A DNA stretch of 64,000 nucleotides. Origin: Bin52 sp965243345 (GTDB lineage Bacteria > Pseudomonadota > Alphaproteobacteria > Thalassobaculales > Thalassobaculaceae). The notes below the pieces were generated by a model. It saw only the letters and a list, made by a program, of their open reading frames with translations. It searched no databases and was not told the origin of the DNA. Position 1 is the stretch's first letter, and each line of letters begins with the position of its first letter. The DNA is taken from NCBI GenBank assembly GCA_965243345.1, contig CBDEUR010000003.1, positions 3,906,001 to 3,970,000 on the forward strand, read 5' to 3'. The translations under genes were made by a program, and so were the position numbers. Of the stretch, positions 52,671 to 61,618 are shown in pieces.

Positions 52671-53855
52671 TCAGATCACGCCTTCGTCGCGAAGCCGGTC
52701 CAGCTCCTGGCCACGGATGTCGATTTCTCCGAGCACCTCGGCGGTGTGCTCGCCGAGTTCCGGGGTCGCGGCATGCATCACCTGCGGAGTACGGGCCAGC
52801 TTGACCGCCTGCCCCACCATCCGCAGCGAGCCCAGCCGGGCATGGTGGACCGCCGGGTCCATGTTGAGTGTCTGCACCTGCGGATCGGCGAACACCTGGG
52901 CCATGTCGTGGATCGGGCCGCAGGGCACCCCGGCCTCGGCAAAGGCCTCGACCCACTCGGCGGTGCTGCGATTGACGGTGTAGGCGGCGATCTCCGCGTT
53001 GATCGCCTCGCGCCGGGCCGTGCGCATCTCGTTGGTCCCGTAGTCCGGATTGGCGTAGATCTCCGGCGCGCCCATGGTGTCGCACATGCGCTTGAACAGG
53101 TGGTCGGGCGAGGACTGGATGTTGATCCGGCCGTCCGAGGTCGGAAACACGCCCGTCGGCGTGTTGGTCGGGTGGTTGTTGCCCTCCTGGCGCGGAACTT
53201 CGTCACTGATCAGGTAGCGCGCCGCCTGCAGGTCCATCATCATGATCTGGGCCTCGAGCAGCGAGGTGGCGACCCACTGGCCCTCGCCCGAGACCTCGCG
53301 CTCGAGCAGGGCGAGCAGGATGCCGTAGGCGAGGTTGATGCCGGCAGTGAGGTCGGCGATCGGAATCCCGACGCGCACCGGTCCGTCACCGGGCATTCCG
53401 GTCACCGACATCAGCCCGCCGAGACCCTGGGCGATCTGGTCGAGGCCGGCGCGGCCGGCATAGGGGCCTTCCTGGCCGAACCCGGAGATGCTGCCGTAGA
53501 CGATCCGTGGATTGATCGCACGGACGGTGTCGTAGTCGATCCCGAGCCGGCGCTTCACGTCCGGGCGATAGTTCTCGATCACCACGTCGGCGCCGCCTGC
53601 GAGCTCGAGGAAGATCTCGCGGCCGCGGGCGTGCTTGAGGTTGAGCGTCATCGACCGCTTGTTGCGATGCAGGTTCTGGAAGTCGAACCCGTCGCGCGGT
53701 CCGCCCAGCGCCACCTCGCTGAGCGCCGGAGGCTGCTCGATCTTGATGGTCTCTGCACCCCAGTCGGCAATCATCCGTGCCGCGGTCGGCCCGGCGCGCG
53801 CCCTGGTCAGGTCGAGTACCCGGAATCGGGACAGGGGTCCGCTGCGGTCAGGCAT
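52671..53855 (-). CDS. CaiB/BaiF (type III) CoA-transferase
   Basis: 394 residues. RFRVLDLTRARAGPTAARMIADWGAETIKIEQP (in pieces) opens the domain; HRNKRSMTLNLK, VVIENYRPDVKRRLG and VYGSISGFGQEGPYAGRAGLDQ follow, the last Asp being the likely catalytic one. ATG 53855 has GGAG six bases upstream. Pairing with a crotonase gene suggests activation and then hydration or isomerisation of one carboxylic acid; substrate unknown. Confidence 0.9.
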   Translation of the reverse strand: MPDRSGPLSRFRVLDLTRARAGPTAARMIADWGAETIKIEQPPALSEVALGGPRDGFDFQNLHRNKRSMTLNLKHARGREIFLELAGGADVVIENYRPDVKRRLGIDYDTVRAINPRIVYGSISGFGQEGPYAGRAGLDQIAQGLGGLMSVTGMPGDGPVRVGIPIADLTAGINLAYGILLALLEREVSGEGQWVATSLLEAQIMMMDLQAARYLISDEVPRQEGNNHPTNTPTGVFPTSDGRINIQSSPDHLFKRMCDTMGAPEIYANPDYGTNEMRTARREAINAEIAAYTVNRSTAEWVEAFAEAGVPCGPIHDMAQVFADPQVQTLNMDPAVHHARLGSLRMVGQAVKLARTPQVMHAATPELGEHTAEVLGEIDIRGQELDRLRDEGVI

Positions 53856-53993
53856 CGCAAACTCCGTTCGCGGCATGAGTGGTACGGGCCGGCAGTCTGC
53901 CACCGCGCGCCCGGAGGTACAACGACGCGGCCCGGTTCGCGGTTTTCCGGAGCCGTTCCCGGCCCAAGCTGGTATGATCGGGGCATTACAAAG

Positions 53994-54026
53994 AAAGGTT
54001 GGCAGCGTGTTAGGCTGCCAACCTTT
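53994..54026 (-). ncRNA. Terminal hairpin of tnpB element, probable omega-RNA 3' end
   Basis: A perfect 13-bp stem: 53994-54006 (AAAGGTTGGCAGC) with 54014-54026, loop of seven bases. The tnpB stop codon (54012-54010) lies in the loop. IS200/IS605 elements have a right-end hairpin, and TnpB guide RNAs (omega-RNA) are made from the 3' end of the gene plus the right end, with the guide taken from the bases next to it. A terminator role is also possible. The 5' limit of the RNA is not visible. Confidence 0.5.
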
Positions 54027-55293
54027 CCTGCGTATTCACGGTTCGTCGGCCCGGCAACCCGGCAGCCTCCCCGTGCAGCAGCGCCAGGCCCTGACGCCGT
54101 ATGTTGCGGGCTGCATTCACGTCCGCATGATCCGCATGGCCGCAGGCCGTGCATTCAAATGCCGATCTGGTCCGCCGCGAGCCGGCATCGACATGCCCGC
54201 AGGCATGGCATGTTCTGCTCGTCCAGGCAGGATCCACCGCGACCAGCCGGCCGGCCTTGCAGGACAGCATCCGCCGCAGCTCGGCCCAGCCTGTCGCCAG
54301 GATGACCCGGTTGAGCCCGGCCTTCTGCCGAACCCGGGAACCCGGCGCATTGACCGTGCCCCTGGCGCTCCGCGTCATGCCCCGCACATGCAGGGCTTCG
54401 ACGCAGACGGTGTCTGCCGCATCCGCGATGCGCCGGGTGACCTGATGGCGCCAGTTGCGCCGCATGCCCGTCATGCGCCGACGGGCCTTCGCAAGGCGCC
54501 GGCGCGTGCGCTCCCGGCGGCGCGAGCCGCGCCTCTGGCGCGCCAGCTTGCGGGAAAGACGCTTCGCCCGGGCCTCCAGGCGGTGCGTGTCCGGAGCGTG
54601 GAACACCCGGCCATCGCTCGCCGCAATCTGCCCGGCGTTCATGTCGACGCCGAGCGCGACCCCGTTGTCCACAGAACCCCCGGGCGTGTTCCGGGGGGCT
54701 GCCGGGACCTGGAAGCAGACAATGGCATACCACCTGCCCGCCTCGCGCTTCAGTACGGCCGAGACCGGGCGGCCCTGCGCATGCGGGTTGTCTCCACGCC
54801 GGCGGATCGTCAGCCACCCAAGGCCGGGCAGGCGCAATCGGCCCCCGGACGTGCCCCGGGGGCCAGCCTCGAGCTTCACGCCGGAGACGACCGTGATGCT
54901 GTCGAACCTGCGGCGAGACTTGAAGCGGGGATACCCAACGGCGCCCGTGCGGGCGCGGACGCGCCGGAAGAAGCCCTTGAACGCCTCGTCCACGCGCTTC
55001 AGCGTGCCCCGCTGGATGGCGACCGGCATCGCCGCCATCTCCGGCAGGTCCCGACGGCAGACCGTCAGCGCCTTGGTCTGGTCGACATACGAAATCGAAC
55101 GGCCTGCCAGCCGCCAGGCATCGTTCCGCTCCTGCAAGGCGGCGTTGTACAGCTGGCGCTGGTCCTCCAGGACCTGCTCCAGGAGACGCCAGTTCTTCCG
55201 CGTCCGCGGCAGGAGCCGATACACGGTCTGACGGTGGGCCGGGACGGCGTGGCCGGCCCCGCTGCTCCCTGATGTAACGCGTTCTTTAGTCAT
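54010..55293 (-). CDS. tnpB: RNA-guided endonuclease TnpB (IS200/IS605 family)
   Basis: 427 residues, apparently intact. RuvC-like catalytic residues can be placed: Asp217 in LGVDMNAGQIA, Glu299 in VCVEALHVRGM and Asp391 in HADVNAARN. The zinc finger C-x2-C ... C-x2-C is in CHACGHVDAG and CTACGHADHA. The N-terminal half is Arg-rich. No tnpA transposase gene is near, so this is an IS1341-type or immobile copy. It starts almost leaderless: TATAGA lies seven bases before the ATG. Confidence 0.9.
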   Translation of the reverse strand: MTKERVTSGSSGAGHAVPAHRQTVYRLLPRTRKNWRLLEQVLEDQRQLYNAALQERNDAWRLAGRSISYVDQTKALTVCRRDLPEMAAMPVAIQRGTLKRVDEAFKGFFRRVRARTGAVGYPRFKSRRRFDSITVVSGVKLEAGPRGTSGGRLRLPGLGWLTIRRRGDNPHAQGRPVSAVLKREAGRWYAIVCFQVPAAPRNTPGGSVDNGVALGVDMNAGQIAASDGRVFHAPDTHRLEARAKRLSRKLARQRRGSRRRERTRRRLAKARRRMTGMRRNWRHQVTRRIADAADTVCVEALHVRGMTRSARGTVNAPGSRVRQKAGLNRVILATGWAELRRMLSCKAGRLVAVDPAWTSRTCHACGHVDAGSRRTRSAFECTACGHADHADVNAARNIRRQGLALLHGEAAGLPGRRTVNTQERLAA

Positions 55294-55298
55294 GGTTT

Positions 55299-55328
55299 GT
55301 TCTATACCAGAACATTAACGGAACACAA
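55299..55328 (-). promoter_or_regulatory. tnpB promoter and left-end palindrome
   Basis: On the minus strand, TTGTGT (55328-55323), 16 bases, then TATAGA. Inside lies the inverted repeat GTTCT-N5-AGAAC (55313-55299). The block is duplicated in arrangement at 17855-17882. Confidence 0.5.
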
Positions 55329-55339
55329 TCCCTGCTCGA

Positions 55340-55366
55340 TTGCATCGTCAACTTTATCTGTATAAG
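55340..55366 (+). promoter_or_regulatory. Possible paaA promoter
   Basis: TTGCAT (55340-55345), 15 bases, TATAAG (55361-55366), in an AT-rich stretch 40-65 bases before the paaA start. Spacer is short; modest support. Confidence 0.35.
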
Positions 55367-55405
55367 GCCCTATGATTGCCTCTCCGGTCAGCCAGGGAGC
55401 ACGCG

Positions 55406-56398
55406 ATGTACGCCCAGATGGTCAAGTCCGATGCCGTGCGTGTCCGCTCGCTCGAGGAGATGGACCCCCGGGAGCGTGCATTCCAGGAGCGGATCGATGA
55501 CGGCCAGAAGATCGAACCGAAGGACTGGATGCCGGAGGGATACCGCCGGACCCTGGTCCGCCAGATCAGCCAGCATGCCCATTCCGAGATCGTCGGCCAG
55601 CTGCCGGAAGGCAACTGGATCACGCGGGCCCCGACACTGGAACGCAAGGCGATCCTGCTGGCCAAGGTCCAGGACGAGGCGGGCCACGGCCTCTACCTCT
55701 ACTGTGCGGCCGAGACCCTGGGCATCAGCCGCGACGAGATGTACGACCAGCTCCATTCCGGCCGGGCCAAGTACTCGTCCATCTTCAACTACCCGACGCT
55801 GAGCTGGGCCGACATCGGCTGCATCGGCTGGCTGGTGGACGGGGCCGCGATCATGAACCAGGTGCCCCTGCAGCGCTGTTCCTACGGGCCCTACGCCCGG
55901 GCGATGGTGCGGATCTGCAAGGAGGAGAGCTTTCACCAGCGCCAGGGCTACGACATCCTGGTCACCATGTGCCGCAAGGGGAGCGACCAGCAGCGGGCAA
56001 TGGTCCAGGACGCGCTCGATCGCTGGTGGTGGCCGTCCCTGATGATGTTTGGTCCGCCCGACGCGGACTCGGTTCACTCGGCCCAGTCGATGGCGTGGAA
56101 GATCAAGCAGAACTCCAACGACGAACTGCGCCAGAAGTTCGTCGACGAGACCGTGCCGCAGGCGAAGTACCTCGGTCTGGTGATCCCGGACCCGGAACTT
56201 GCGTGGAACGAGGAACGGGGCGCGCACGACTTCGGCGAGCCCGACTGGGACGAGTTCCTCGCGGTGCTCAACGGCAACGGGCCGTGCAACCGAGAACGCC
56301 TGGGGGCGCGCCAGGCGGCGTGGGCGGATGGTGCCTGGTACCGCGAGGGGCTGATGGCACACGCGCACAAGCGTGCGGCCGGCGTGGCGGCGGAATAG
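55406..56398 (+). CDS. paaA: Phenylacetyl-CoA epoxidase catalytic subunit A
   Basis: 330 residues. Di-iron oxygenase subunit that, with PaaBCE, makes the ring-1,2-epoxide of phenylacetyl-CoA. Metal-ligand pattern is seen in AKVQDEAGHGLYLY (E-x2-H) near residue 97 and KEESFHQRQGYD (E-x3-H) near 177. ATG 55406 has AGGGAG six bases upstream. First gene of paaABCDE; no paaK, paaG or paaZ gene in the window. Confidence 0.96.
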   Translation: MYAQMVKSDAVRVRSLEEMDPRERAFQERIDDGQKIEPKDWMPEGYRRTLVRQISQHAHSEIVGQLPEGNWITRAPTLERKAILLAKVQDEAGHGLYLYCAAETLGISRDEMYDQLHSGRAKYSSIFNYPTLSWADIGCIGWLVDGAAIMNQVPLQRCSYGPYARAMVRICKEESFHQRQGYDILVTMCRKGSDQQRAMVQDALDRWWWPSLMMFGPPDADSVHSAQSMAWKIKQNSNDELRQKFVDETVPQAKYLGLVIPDPELAWNEERGAHDFGEPDWDEFLAVLNGNGPCNRERLGARQAAWADGAWYREGLMAHAHKRAAGVAAE

Positions 56399-56411
56399 CG
56401 GAGCGCGGGTC

Positions 56412-56696
56412 ATGACGAGCGAATGGCCGCTGTGGGAGGTGTTCATTCGCGGCCAGCACGGCCTGAGCCACCGGCATGTCGGCAGCCTACACGCACCCGA
56501 CGCGGCCATGGCGATCAACAACGCGCGCGATGTCTATACCCGGCGCAACGAGGGAGTGAGCATCTGGGTGGTGCGCTCCAGCGACATTGCCGCCAGCGCA
56601 CCGGGTGAAAAGGGCCCGCTGTTCGATCCCTCGAACTCCAAGGTCTACCGCCACCCGACCTTCTACGAGGTGCCGGAGGAAGCGGGGAACATGTGA
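56412..56696 (+). CDS. paaB: Phenylacetyl-CoA epoxidase subunit B
   Basis: 94 residues. Small structural subunit that bridges PaaAC heterodimers. WPLWEVFIRGQHGLSHRHVGSLHA (in pieces) and DVYTRRNEGVSIWVV are family-typical, as is the FYEVPEEAGNM end. Starts 14 bases after paaA; stop overlaps paaC. Confidence 0.95.
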   Translation: MTSEWPLWEVFIRGQHGLSHRHVGSLHAPDAAMAINNARDVYTRRNEGVSIWVVRSSDIAASAPGEKGPLFDPSNSKVYRHPTFYEVPEEAGNM

Positions 56697-57463
56697 TGGG
56701 TGCGCGCTTGCCCGACGCGGACCTGCAGGCGTTCCTGCTGCGGATGGGTGATTCCTGCCTGATCCTCGGACACCGGATCTCCGAGTGGTGCGGCCACGCC
56801 CCGGCACTCGAGGACGATATCGCGATGGCCAACGTGGCGCTGGACCTGATCGGCCACACCCGGTTGTGGCTCGAACTTGCCGGCGAGGTCGAGGGGGCCG
56901 GTCGCAGTGCCGATGACCTGGCGTTCCTGCGCGACGCCGGCGGGTTTCGCAATGTCCTTCTGGTCGAGCTGCCCAATGGCGACTTCGGCAACACGCTGAT
57001 GCGCCAGTTCCTGTTTGACGCCTGGCACGTGCCGAAGCTCCGGGGCCTTGCGACCTCGTCGGACACTCGCGTCGCAGACGTCGCACAAACCGCCGTGCGC
57101 GAGGCGAACTACCACCTCTCGCGCAGCACCGACCTGGTAATCCGGCTCGGCGACGGAACGGCAGAGAGCCACGGGCGCATGCAGGCAGCACTTGACCGTC
57201 TGTGGCCATATACCTTCGACCTGCTCGATGTCGATGACGGCGAGGCGGCCCTTGCGGGCGACGGAGTGGTTCCGCAGGCGGCCGAGGTCGCCGGGGCATG
57301 GCGCGATCACGTCGAGACGGCGCTCGCCGAGGCCACGCTCGTTGCGCCCGCCGACGGACCGGAGCACCGGGGCGGCAGGCCGGGGTTCCACACCGAACAC
57401 CTCGGCTACATCCTTGCCGAGATGCAGTTCCTGCAGCGCGCCTACCCCGGGGCCGTGTGGTGA
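56696..57463 (+). CDS. paaC: Phenylacetyl-CoA epoxidase structural subunit C
   Basis: 255 residues. Ferritin-like partner of PaaA without a functional di-iron site. LLRMGDSCLILGHRISEWCGHAP near the N-terminus (in pieces), LDLIGHTRLWL and REANYHLSRS are conserved. ATG 56696 shares a base with the paaB stop (TGATG); GTG 56693 is an alternative. Confidence 0.94.
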   Translation: MGARLPDADLQAFLLRMGDSCLILGHRISEWCGHAPALEDDIAMANVALDLIGHTRLWLELAGEVEGAGRSADDLAFLRDAGGFRNVLLVELPNGDFGNTLMRQFLFDAWHVPKLRGLATSSDTRVADVAQTAVREANYHLSRSTDLVIRLGDGTAESHGRMQAALDRLWPYTFDLLDVDDGEAALAGDGVVPQAAEVAGAWRDHVETALAEATLVAPADGPEHRGGRPGFHTEHLGYILAEMQFLQRAYPGAVW

Positions 57464-57936
57464 CGGCCCGCCCGTCCGTCGAACAGGTCTGGGCCTGGCT
57501 CGCCGAGGTTCCTGACCCCGAGATACCGGTCGTCTCGGTTGTCGATCTCGGGATTGTCCGCGACGTGGAGTGGCAGGGCGAGGAGCTGGTTGTCACGGTC
57601 ACGCCGACCTATTCCGGGTGCCCGGCAACAGGCGTGATCCAGCTGGACATCGAGGCGCGTCTGCGTGAGTGCGGGATCGAGACTCCGAGGCTGGTCAGGC
57701 GCCTCTCGCCGCCGTGGACCACCGCCTGGATCAGCTCCGGGGCGCGCGCCAGGCTTGAAGCCTCGGGCATCGCTCCGCCCGTCGAGGCACGCGCTTCCGC
57801 CGGCCTGGCGGTACCGTGTCCGCGGTGCGGGTCCGCCACGACCGAGCTGATCAGCCAGTTCGGATCCACGCCGTGCAAGGCGGCGTACCGGTGTGTCGAC
57901 TGCCTCGAGCCCTTCGACTACTTCAAGTGCCTGTGA
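57460..57936 (+). CDS. paaD: Phenylacetate degradation protein PaaD
   Basis: 158 residues. MIP18/DUF59-type protein thought to mature the iron centre of the epoxidase. DPEIPVVSVVDLGIVRDVEW and TPTYSGCPATGVIQ are diagnostic; the C-terminal zinc-finger-like CPRCGS ... YRCVDCLEPFDYFKCL is complete. Starts with GTG inside the paaC stop (GTGA). Confidence 0.94.
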   Translation: MTARPSVEQVWAWLAEVPDPEIPVVSVVDLGIVRDVEWQGEELVVTVTPTYSGCPATGVIQLDIEARLRECGIETPRLVRRLSPPWTTAWISSGARARLEASGIAPPVEARASAGLAVPCPRCGSATTELISQFGSTPCKAAYRCVDCLEPFDYFKCL

Positions 57937-57957
57937 CCCCGGCGAGCAGTTCCCACG

Positions 57958-59028
57958 ATGCCACGTTTCTACCCGCTCGAAGTCTCGGCGATCCGTCGCG
58001 ACACCCGTAATGCCGTTGTCGTCACCCTGGTGCCGCGCGAGCAGGACCGCGCCCGATTCGATTTCATCCAGGGCCAGTACCTGACGTTTCGCCGCCGCTT
58101 CGAGGGCGTCGAACTGCGCCGCTGCTACTCGATCTGCGCCGGGCGTGACGACGGCCACCTGCGGGTGGGCATCAAGCGGGTCGACGGCGGCTGCTTCTCC
58201 ACCTGGGCGAACACGGAGCTCGAGGCAGGCGCTCTGCTCGAAGCCATGCCGCCGGCCGGCAATTTCCACACACCGCTCGATCCCGGCGCGGCCGGCTACT
58301 ACCTGGGGATTGCGGCCGGCAGCGGGATCACACCGGTGCTCGGCATCATCAGGACGGTGCTGGTCCGCGAACCGAAATCGCGATTCACCCTGGTCTATGG
58401 CAACCGGTCGATCAGCTCGATCATGTTCCGCGAGGAACTCGAGGACCTGAAGAACGCCTACATGGGCCGTTTCAACGTCATCCACGTTCTGGCGCGGGAG
58501 GCGCAGGAGATCGAGCTGTTCTCCGGCAGGATCGATGCGGAGAAATGCTCCGCCCTGTTCCGGGGCTGGATCGACATTGCCGCGGTGACCACCGCCTTTG
58601 TGTGTGGTCCCGAACCGATGATGATGGCCGTCTCCGGTGCGCTGAAGGCGCATGGACTCGCCGACAGCCGGATCAGGTTCGAGCTGTTCACGTCGGCAGG
58701 CTCGGGCCAGGCGCCGCTCCGCGCCGGCCCCGAGGCTTCCGGCGCGACGACGGTCTCCAGGGTGAACGTGACACTCGACGGCGTGACCCACGAGATCGAG
58801 GTCGGCAACGAGACCGTGCTCGATGCCGCGCTCGGCGCCAGCCTCGATGCACCCCACGCCTGCAAGGCGGGTGTGTGTTCAAGCTGCCGGGCCATGGTGC
58901 TGGAGGGCGAGGTGGAGATGCGGGTCAACCACGCGCTCGAGGACCACGAGGTCCGCGAGGGCTACGTGCTGACCTGCCAGGGCCTCGTGCTGTCCGGGAC
59001 GGCCACGGTCAGCTACGACCTGAGATAG
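57958..59028 (+). CDS. paaE: Phenylacetyl-CoA epoxidase reductase subunit E
   Basis: 356 residues. Passes electrons from NADPH to PaaA. FAD-binding RRCYSIC near residue 60 and NAD-binding GIAAGSGITPVLGI near 118 come first; a C-terminal plant-type 2Fe-2S domain contains CKAGVCSSCRAM and the fourth Cys in YVLTCQG. Last gene of the operon. Confidence 0.95.
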   Translation: MPRFYPLEVSAIRRDTRNAVVVTLVPREQDRARFDFIQGQYLTFRRRFEGVELRRCYSICAGRDDGHLRVGIKRVDGGCFSTWANTELEAGALLEAMPPAGNFHTPLDPGAAGYYLGIAAGSGITPVLGIIRTVLVREPKSRFTLVYGNRSISSIMFREELEDLKNAYMGRFNVIHVLAREAQEIELFSGRIDAEKCSALFRGWIDIAAVTTAFVCGPEPMMMAVSGALKAHGLADSRIRFELFTSAGSGQAPLRAGPEASGATTVSRVNVTLDGVTHEIEVGNETVLDAALGASLDAPHACKAGVCSSCRAMVLEGEVEMRVNHALEDHEVREGYVLTCQGLVLSGTATVSYDLR

Positions 59029-59111
59029 CCAAACATCTGCGGACGTGCAGGATCGTCAGCAGATCGTTACACTTCGGCCCGCCACGATCATGACTGCGGT
59101 GGAGGACAGGA

Positions 59112-59654
59112 ATGACCTATACGCTGGAAGAATTCTGTTCGGACTGTCACGAGGCGATCAGCGCCGACAACGGGCCGGGCGGGAGAGAGACCATTCGCCA
59201 GCACCTGGAGCGGCTTCTTGCCAACGATGCCTTTGTCGAACGCTACCTGGGCAACGATGCCCCCGTGGGCGTGCACACGCTCTATCGCGACGAGACACAC
59301 GAGTTTGTCGTCCTTGCCCACGTCAACCGGAAGCCGCATCGCTCGCCGCCGCATGATCATGGCAGGTCCTGGGCAGTCTACGGCCAGGCGAAGGCTCATA
59401 CCGACATGAGCGAGTACCGGCGCCTCGACGGCGGCGACGGCGACGGGGAGGCGGTGCTGGAACAGACGCGGAGCTACCGGCTCACGCCCGGCAACGCCGG
59501 CCTCTACGATGTCGGCTGCATTCACGCGATCGACTACCCGGAAAACGCCTGTTTCGTTCGGGTGACCGGGCGTGAACTCGAGCTCGAGCCGAGGCTCAAG
59601 TTCGATACCGAGGCCAACCGCGCGGCCTATATCGAGAGTCAGGGCGTGAACTGA
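59112..59654 (+). CDS. Cupin-fold metalloprotein of the double-stranded beta-helix type
   Basis: 180 residues. The core PPHDHGRSWAVYGQ and the later VGCIHAIDY supply the usual cupin metal ligands (two His plus one more). It resembles proteins annotated as metal-dependent DSBH enzymes and, more distantly, cysteine dioxygenases; substrate unknown. Overlaps the convergent LOG gene by 16 bases. Confidence 0.75.
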   Translation: MTYTLEEFCSDCHEAISADNGPGGRETIRQHLERLLANDAFVERYLGNDAPVGVHTLYRDETHEFVVLAHVNRKPHRSPPHDHGRSWAVYGQAKAHTDMSEYRRLDGGDGDGEAVLEQTRSYRLTPGNAGLYDVGCIHAIDYPENACFVRVTGRELELEPRLKFDTEANRAAYIESQGVN

Positions 59655-60199
59655 GCGCGGCTGATCCCGTCGAGAACCTCTTCGGGCCGGTGGACCACCG
59701 TGAAGATGTCCAGGGTCTCCGACCCGATGAACCCGGCCCGGACCCCGTGCCGCACCAGGTCGAGCAGCGGCTGCCAGTAGCCGTCGACATCGACCAGGAT
59801 CAGCGGGCGCCTGAACCTGCGCAGCTGGATGTGTGTTGCCACCTCGACTGTCTCGTCGAATGTGCCGAGACCGCCCGGCAGCACGACGAAGGCATCCGAG
59901 CGCCGGTACATCTGTTCCTTGCGCTCGTGCATGGTCTCGGTGATGACCAGTTCGTGCACGCCCTCGTGGGCGATCTCGATCTCGTGCAAAAACTGCGGAA
60001 TGATGCCGGTCACCCGGCCGCCGGCCGCGAGCGCCGCGTCGGCGAGCATTCCCATGAGCCCGACCCGTCCGCCGCCGTAGACGAGGTCAATGCCCTGCTC
60101 GCCAAGAATGGTTCCAAGGCGCGTCGCCGCCGTGCGAAAGGGCGTGGCGACGGCGCTGCGCGAGCCGCAGAACACGCAGACGGACCGGGTGCCGCTCAC
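59639..60199 (-). CDS. LOG-family protein (cytokinin riboside 5'-monophosphate phosphoribohydrolase type)
   Basis: 186 residues. Rossmann-like fold with VCVFCGSRSA, VYGGGRVGLMG and the catalytic PGGLGTFDE; MHERKEQM is also a LOG motif. In bacteria without plant contact these enzymes hydrolyse nucleoside monophosphates, often AMP. Start overlaps the next gene's stop by four bases (ATGA). Confidence 0.92.
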   Translation of the reverse strand: MSGTRSVCVFCGSRSAVATPFRTAATRLGTILGEQGIDLVYGGGRVGLMGMLADAALAAGGRVTGIIPQFLHEIEIAHEGVHELVITETMHERKEQMYRRSDAFVVLPGGLGTFDETVEVATHIQLRRFRRPLILVDVDGYWQPLLDLVRHGVRAGFIGSETLDIFTVVHRPEEVLDGISRAQFTP

Positions 60200-61218
60200 T
60201 GTGTGTCATCTCCCATGATCAGGGCCACCCGTCCGGTGGACTGGCGCGACAGCACCACCGCCATGGCCTCCTGGAACCGTTCCAGCGGGAAGGTGTGCGA
60301 GACCCGGGGATTGAGCCGTCCCTCCGCGTGCCAGGCGAAGAGCCGGTCCATGTCTTCGTGCAGGCGCGGCGCGTATTCCTCCCGCACGTCCCTCGGACTC
60401 CAGCCGACATAGTAGCCGAAGTTGAAGCCGCACACCGTGATGTTCTTGACCAGCAGGATGTTGGCGGGGATCTGCTGGATGGTTCCGCCGGCAAAACCCA
60501 CCGGCATGATGCGGCCTTCCGGCGCGATGCAGCGCAGCGACTCGGCGAACACCGCACCACCCACCGGGTCGTAGATCACGTTGGCGCCAAGTCCGTCGGT
60601 CAACTCGAGAACGCGCTCGCGGAAACCGCCCGAGGAGTAGTTGATCACGTGGTCGGCACCGTGTTGCCCGGCAATCTCGCCCTTGGCATCCGAGCCGACC
60701 GTGGCGATCACGGTCGCACCCAGGATCTTCGAGATCTCGACCGCGGCAAGACCCACGCCACCGGCGGCTCCGTGGATGAGCGCGACATCGCCCGCGGCGA
60801 GCCGCAGCAGGTGCGGCCAGGTCAGCGCGGCGTAGGAGGTCATGTAGGAGTTGGTGAAACAGACCGCCAGGTGAAAGGGGATCGCATCGGGCAGGACGAA
60901 GACATTCACCTCCTTCGCCACCGCCTCCTCGGCAAGGCCTCCCCAGTCGAGGACCGCGATCACCCGCTCGCCCACGGAAACCCGTTTGCACTCGCTCCCG
61001 GTCTCGAACACGACACCGGCAATCTCGGTCCCGGGGACGAACGGCAGCGGAGGCCGTCTCTGGTACCTGCCCGCGACCACCAGGCTCGTGGCAAAGCTCA
61101 CGCCTGCCGCCCTGGTGCTGATCCGGACCTCTCGGGGGCCGAGCGGCGGTGTCGGGCAGTCGTCATCGAGAGTGAGCGCCTCGAACTCGGTCCAGTCCCT
61201 GACCAGTACCCCGCGCAT
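60196..61218 (-). CDS. Zinc-independent MDR, NADPH:quinone oxidoreductase-like
   Basis: 340 residues. Medium-chain dehydrogenase/reductase with LPFVPGTEIAGVV near residue 62, nucleotide loop HGAAGGVGLAAVEI near 150, and no zinc ligands in the usual catalytic positions, which points to the quinone-oxidoreductase branch. ATG 61218 is chosen by homology. Electron acceptor unknown. Confidence 0.88.
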   Translation of the reverse strand: MRGVLVRDWTEFEALTLDDDCPTPPLGPREVRISTRAAGVSFATSLVVAGRYQRRPPLPFVPGTEIAGVVFETGSECKRVSVGERVIAVLDWGGLAEEAVAKEVNVFVLPDAIPFHLAVCFTNSYMTSYAALTWPHLLRLAAGDVALIHGAAGGVGLAAVEISKILGATVIATVGSDAKGEIAGQHGADHVINYSSGGFRERVLELTDGLGANVIYDPVGGAVFAESLRCIAPEGRIMPVGFAGGTIQQIPANILLVKNITVCGFNFGYYVGWSPRDVREEYAPRLHEDMDRLFAWHAEGRLNPRVSHTFPLERFQEAMAVVLSRQSTGRVALIMGDDTQ

Positions 61219-61618
61219 GCCGCCTTCCCTCCGCCTCGCTGTGGTGCGGCGCACTCTACGACGTTCGCCGCCCTGCGACGAGTGGGTGTGGTCCCGCGGG
61301 ACCCGGTCCGGACAATTATTACAGAAAAACAGATGGTTACGGGGTCTTTCACTTCCGGGACAGGGCCCGGTTGACGCGAGAGGAATTGACGGCTGCGCCG
61401 GGGACCGGCATAGTTAACGCACTGACGCCTTCCTGAACCGTCCGACGGTCGGGAGGGTGTGGGGCGAACCGAGTATGCCGGATCCCGGATGTCGTTTCGC
61501 AGCGCAACGCCCCGTTGCGAACAAGCAACAACAATGCTCCCCTGGCCGGCCCGTGCGATCCATCGAGGATTGTGGCGCCAGCCAGGCAACCGGAGTGACA
61601 GGCAGGGAGAAGTAATCG
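61219..61618. other. Divergent region before ABC transporter genes
   Basis: 400 bases without a gene. It holds a good promoter (61386-61414) and, near 61310-61345, an AT-rich patch that is unusual for this genome and could bind a regulator. The leader of about 200 bases may be structured. Confidence 0.5.
61386..61414 (+). promoter_or_regulatory. Sigma-70-type promoter of ABC transporter operon
   Basis: TTGACG (61386-61391) and CATAGT (61409-61414) with a 17-base spacer. Closest match to consensus in the window; about 200 bases of leader follow before the ATG. Confidence 0.6.
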
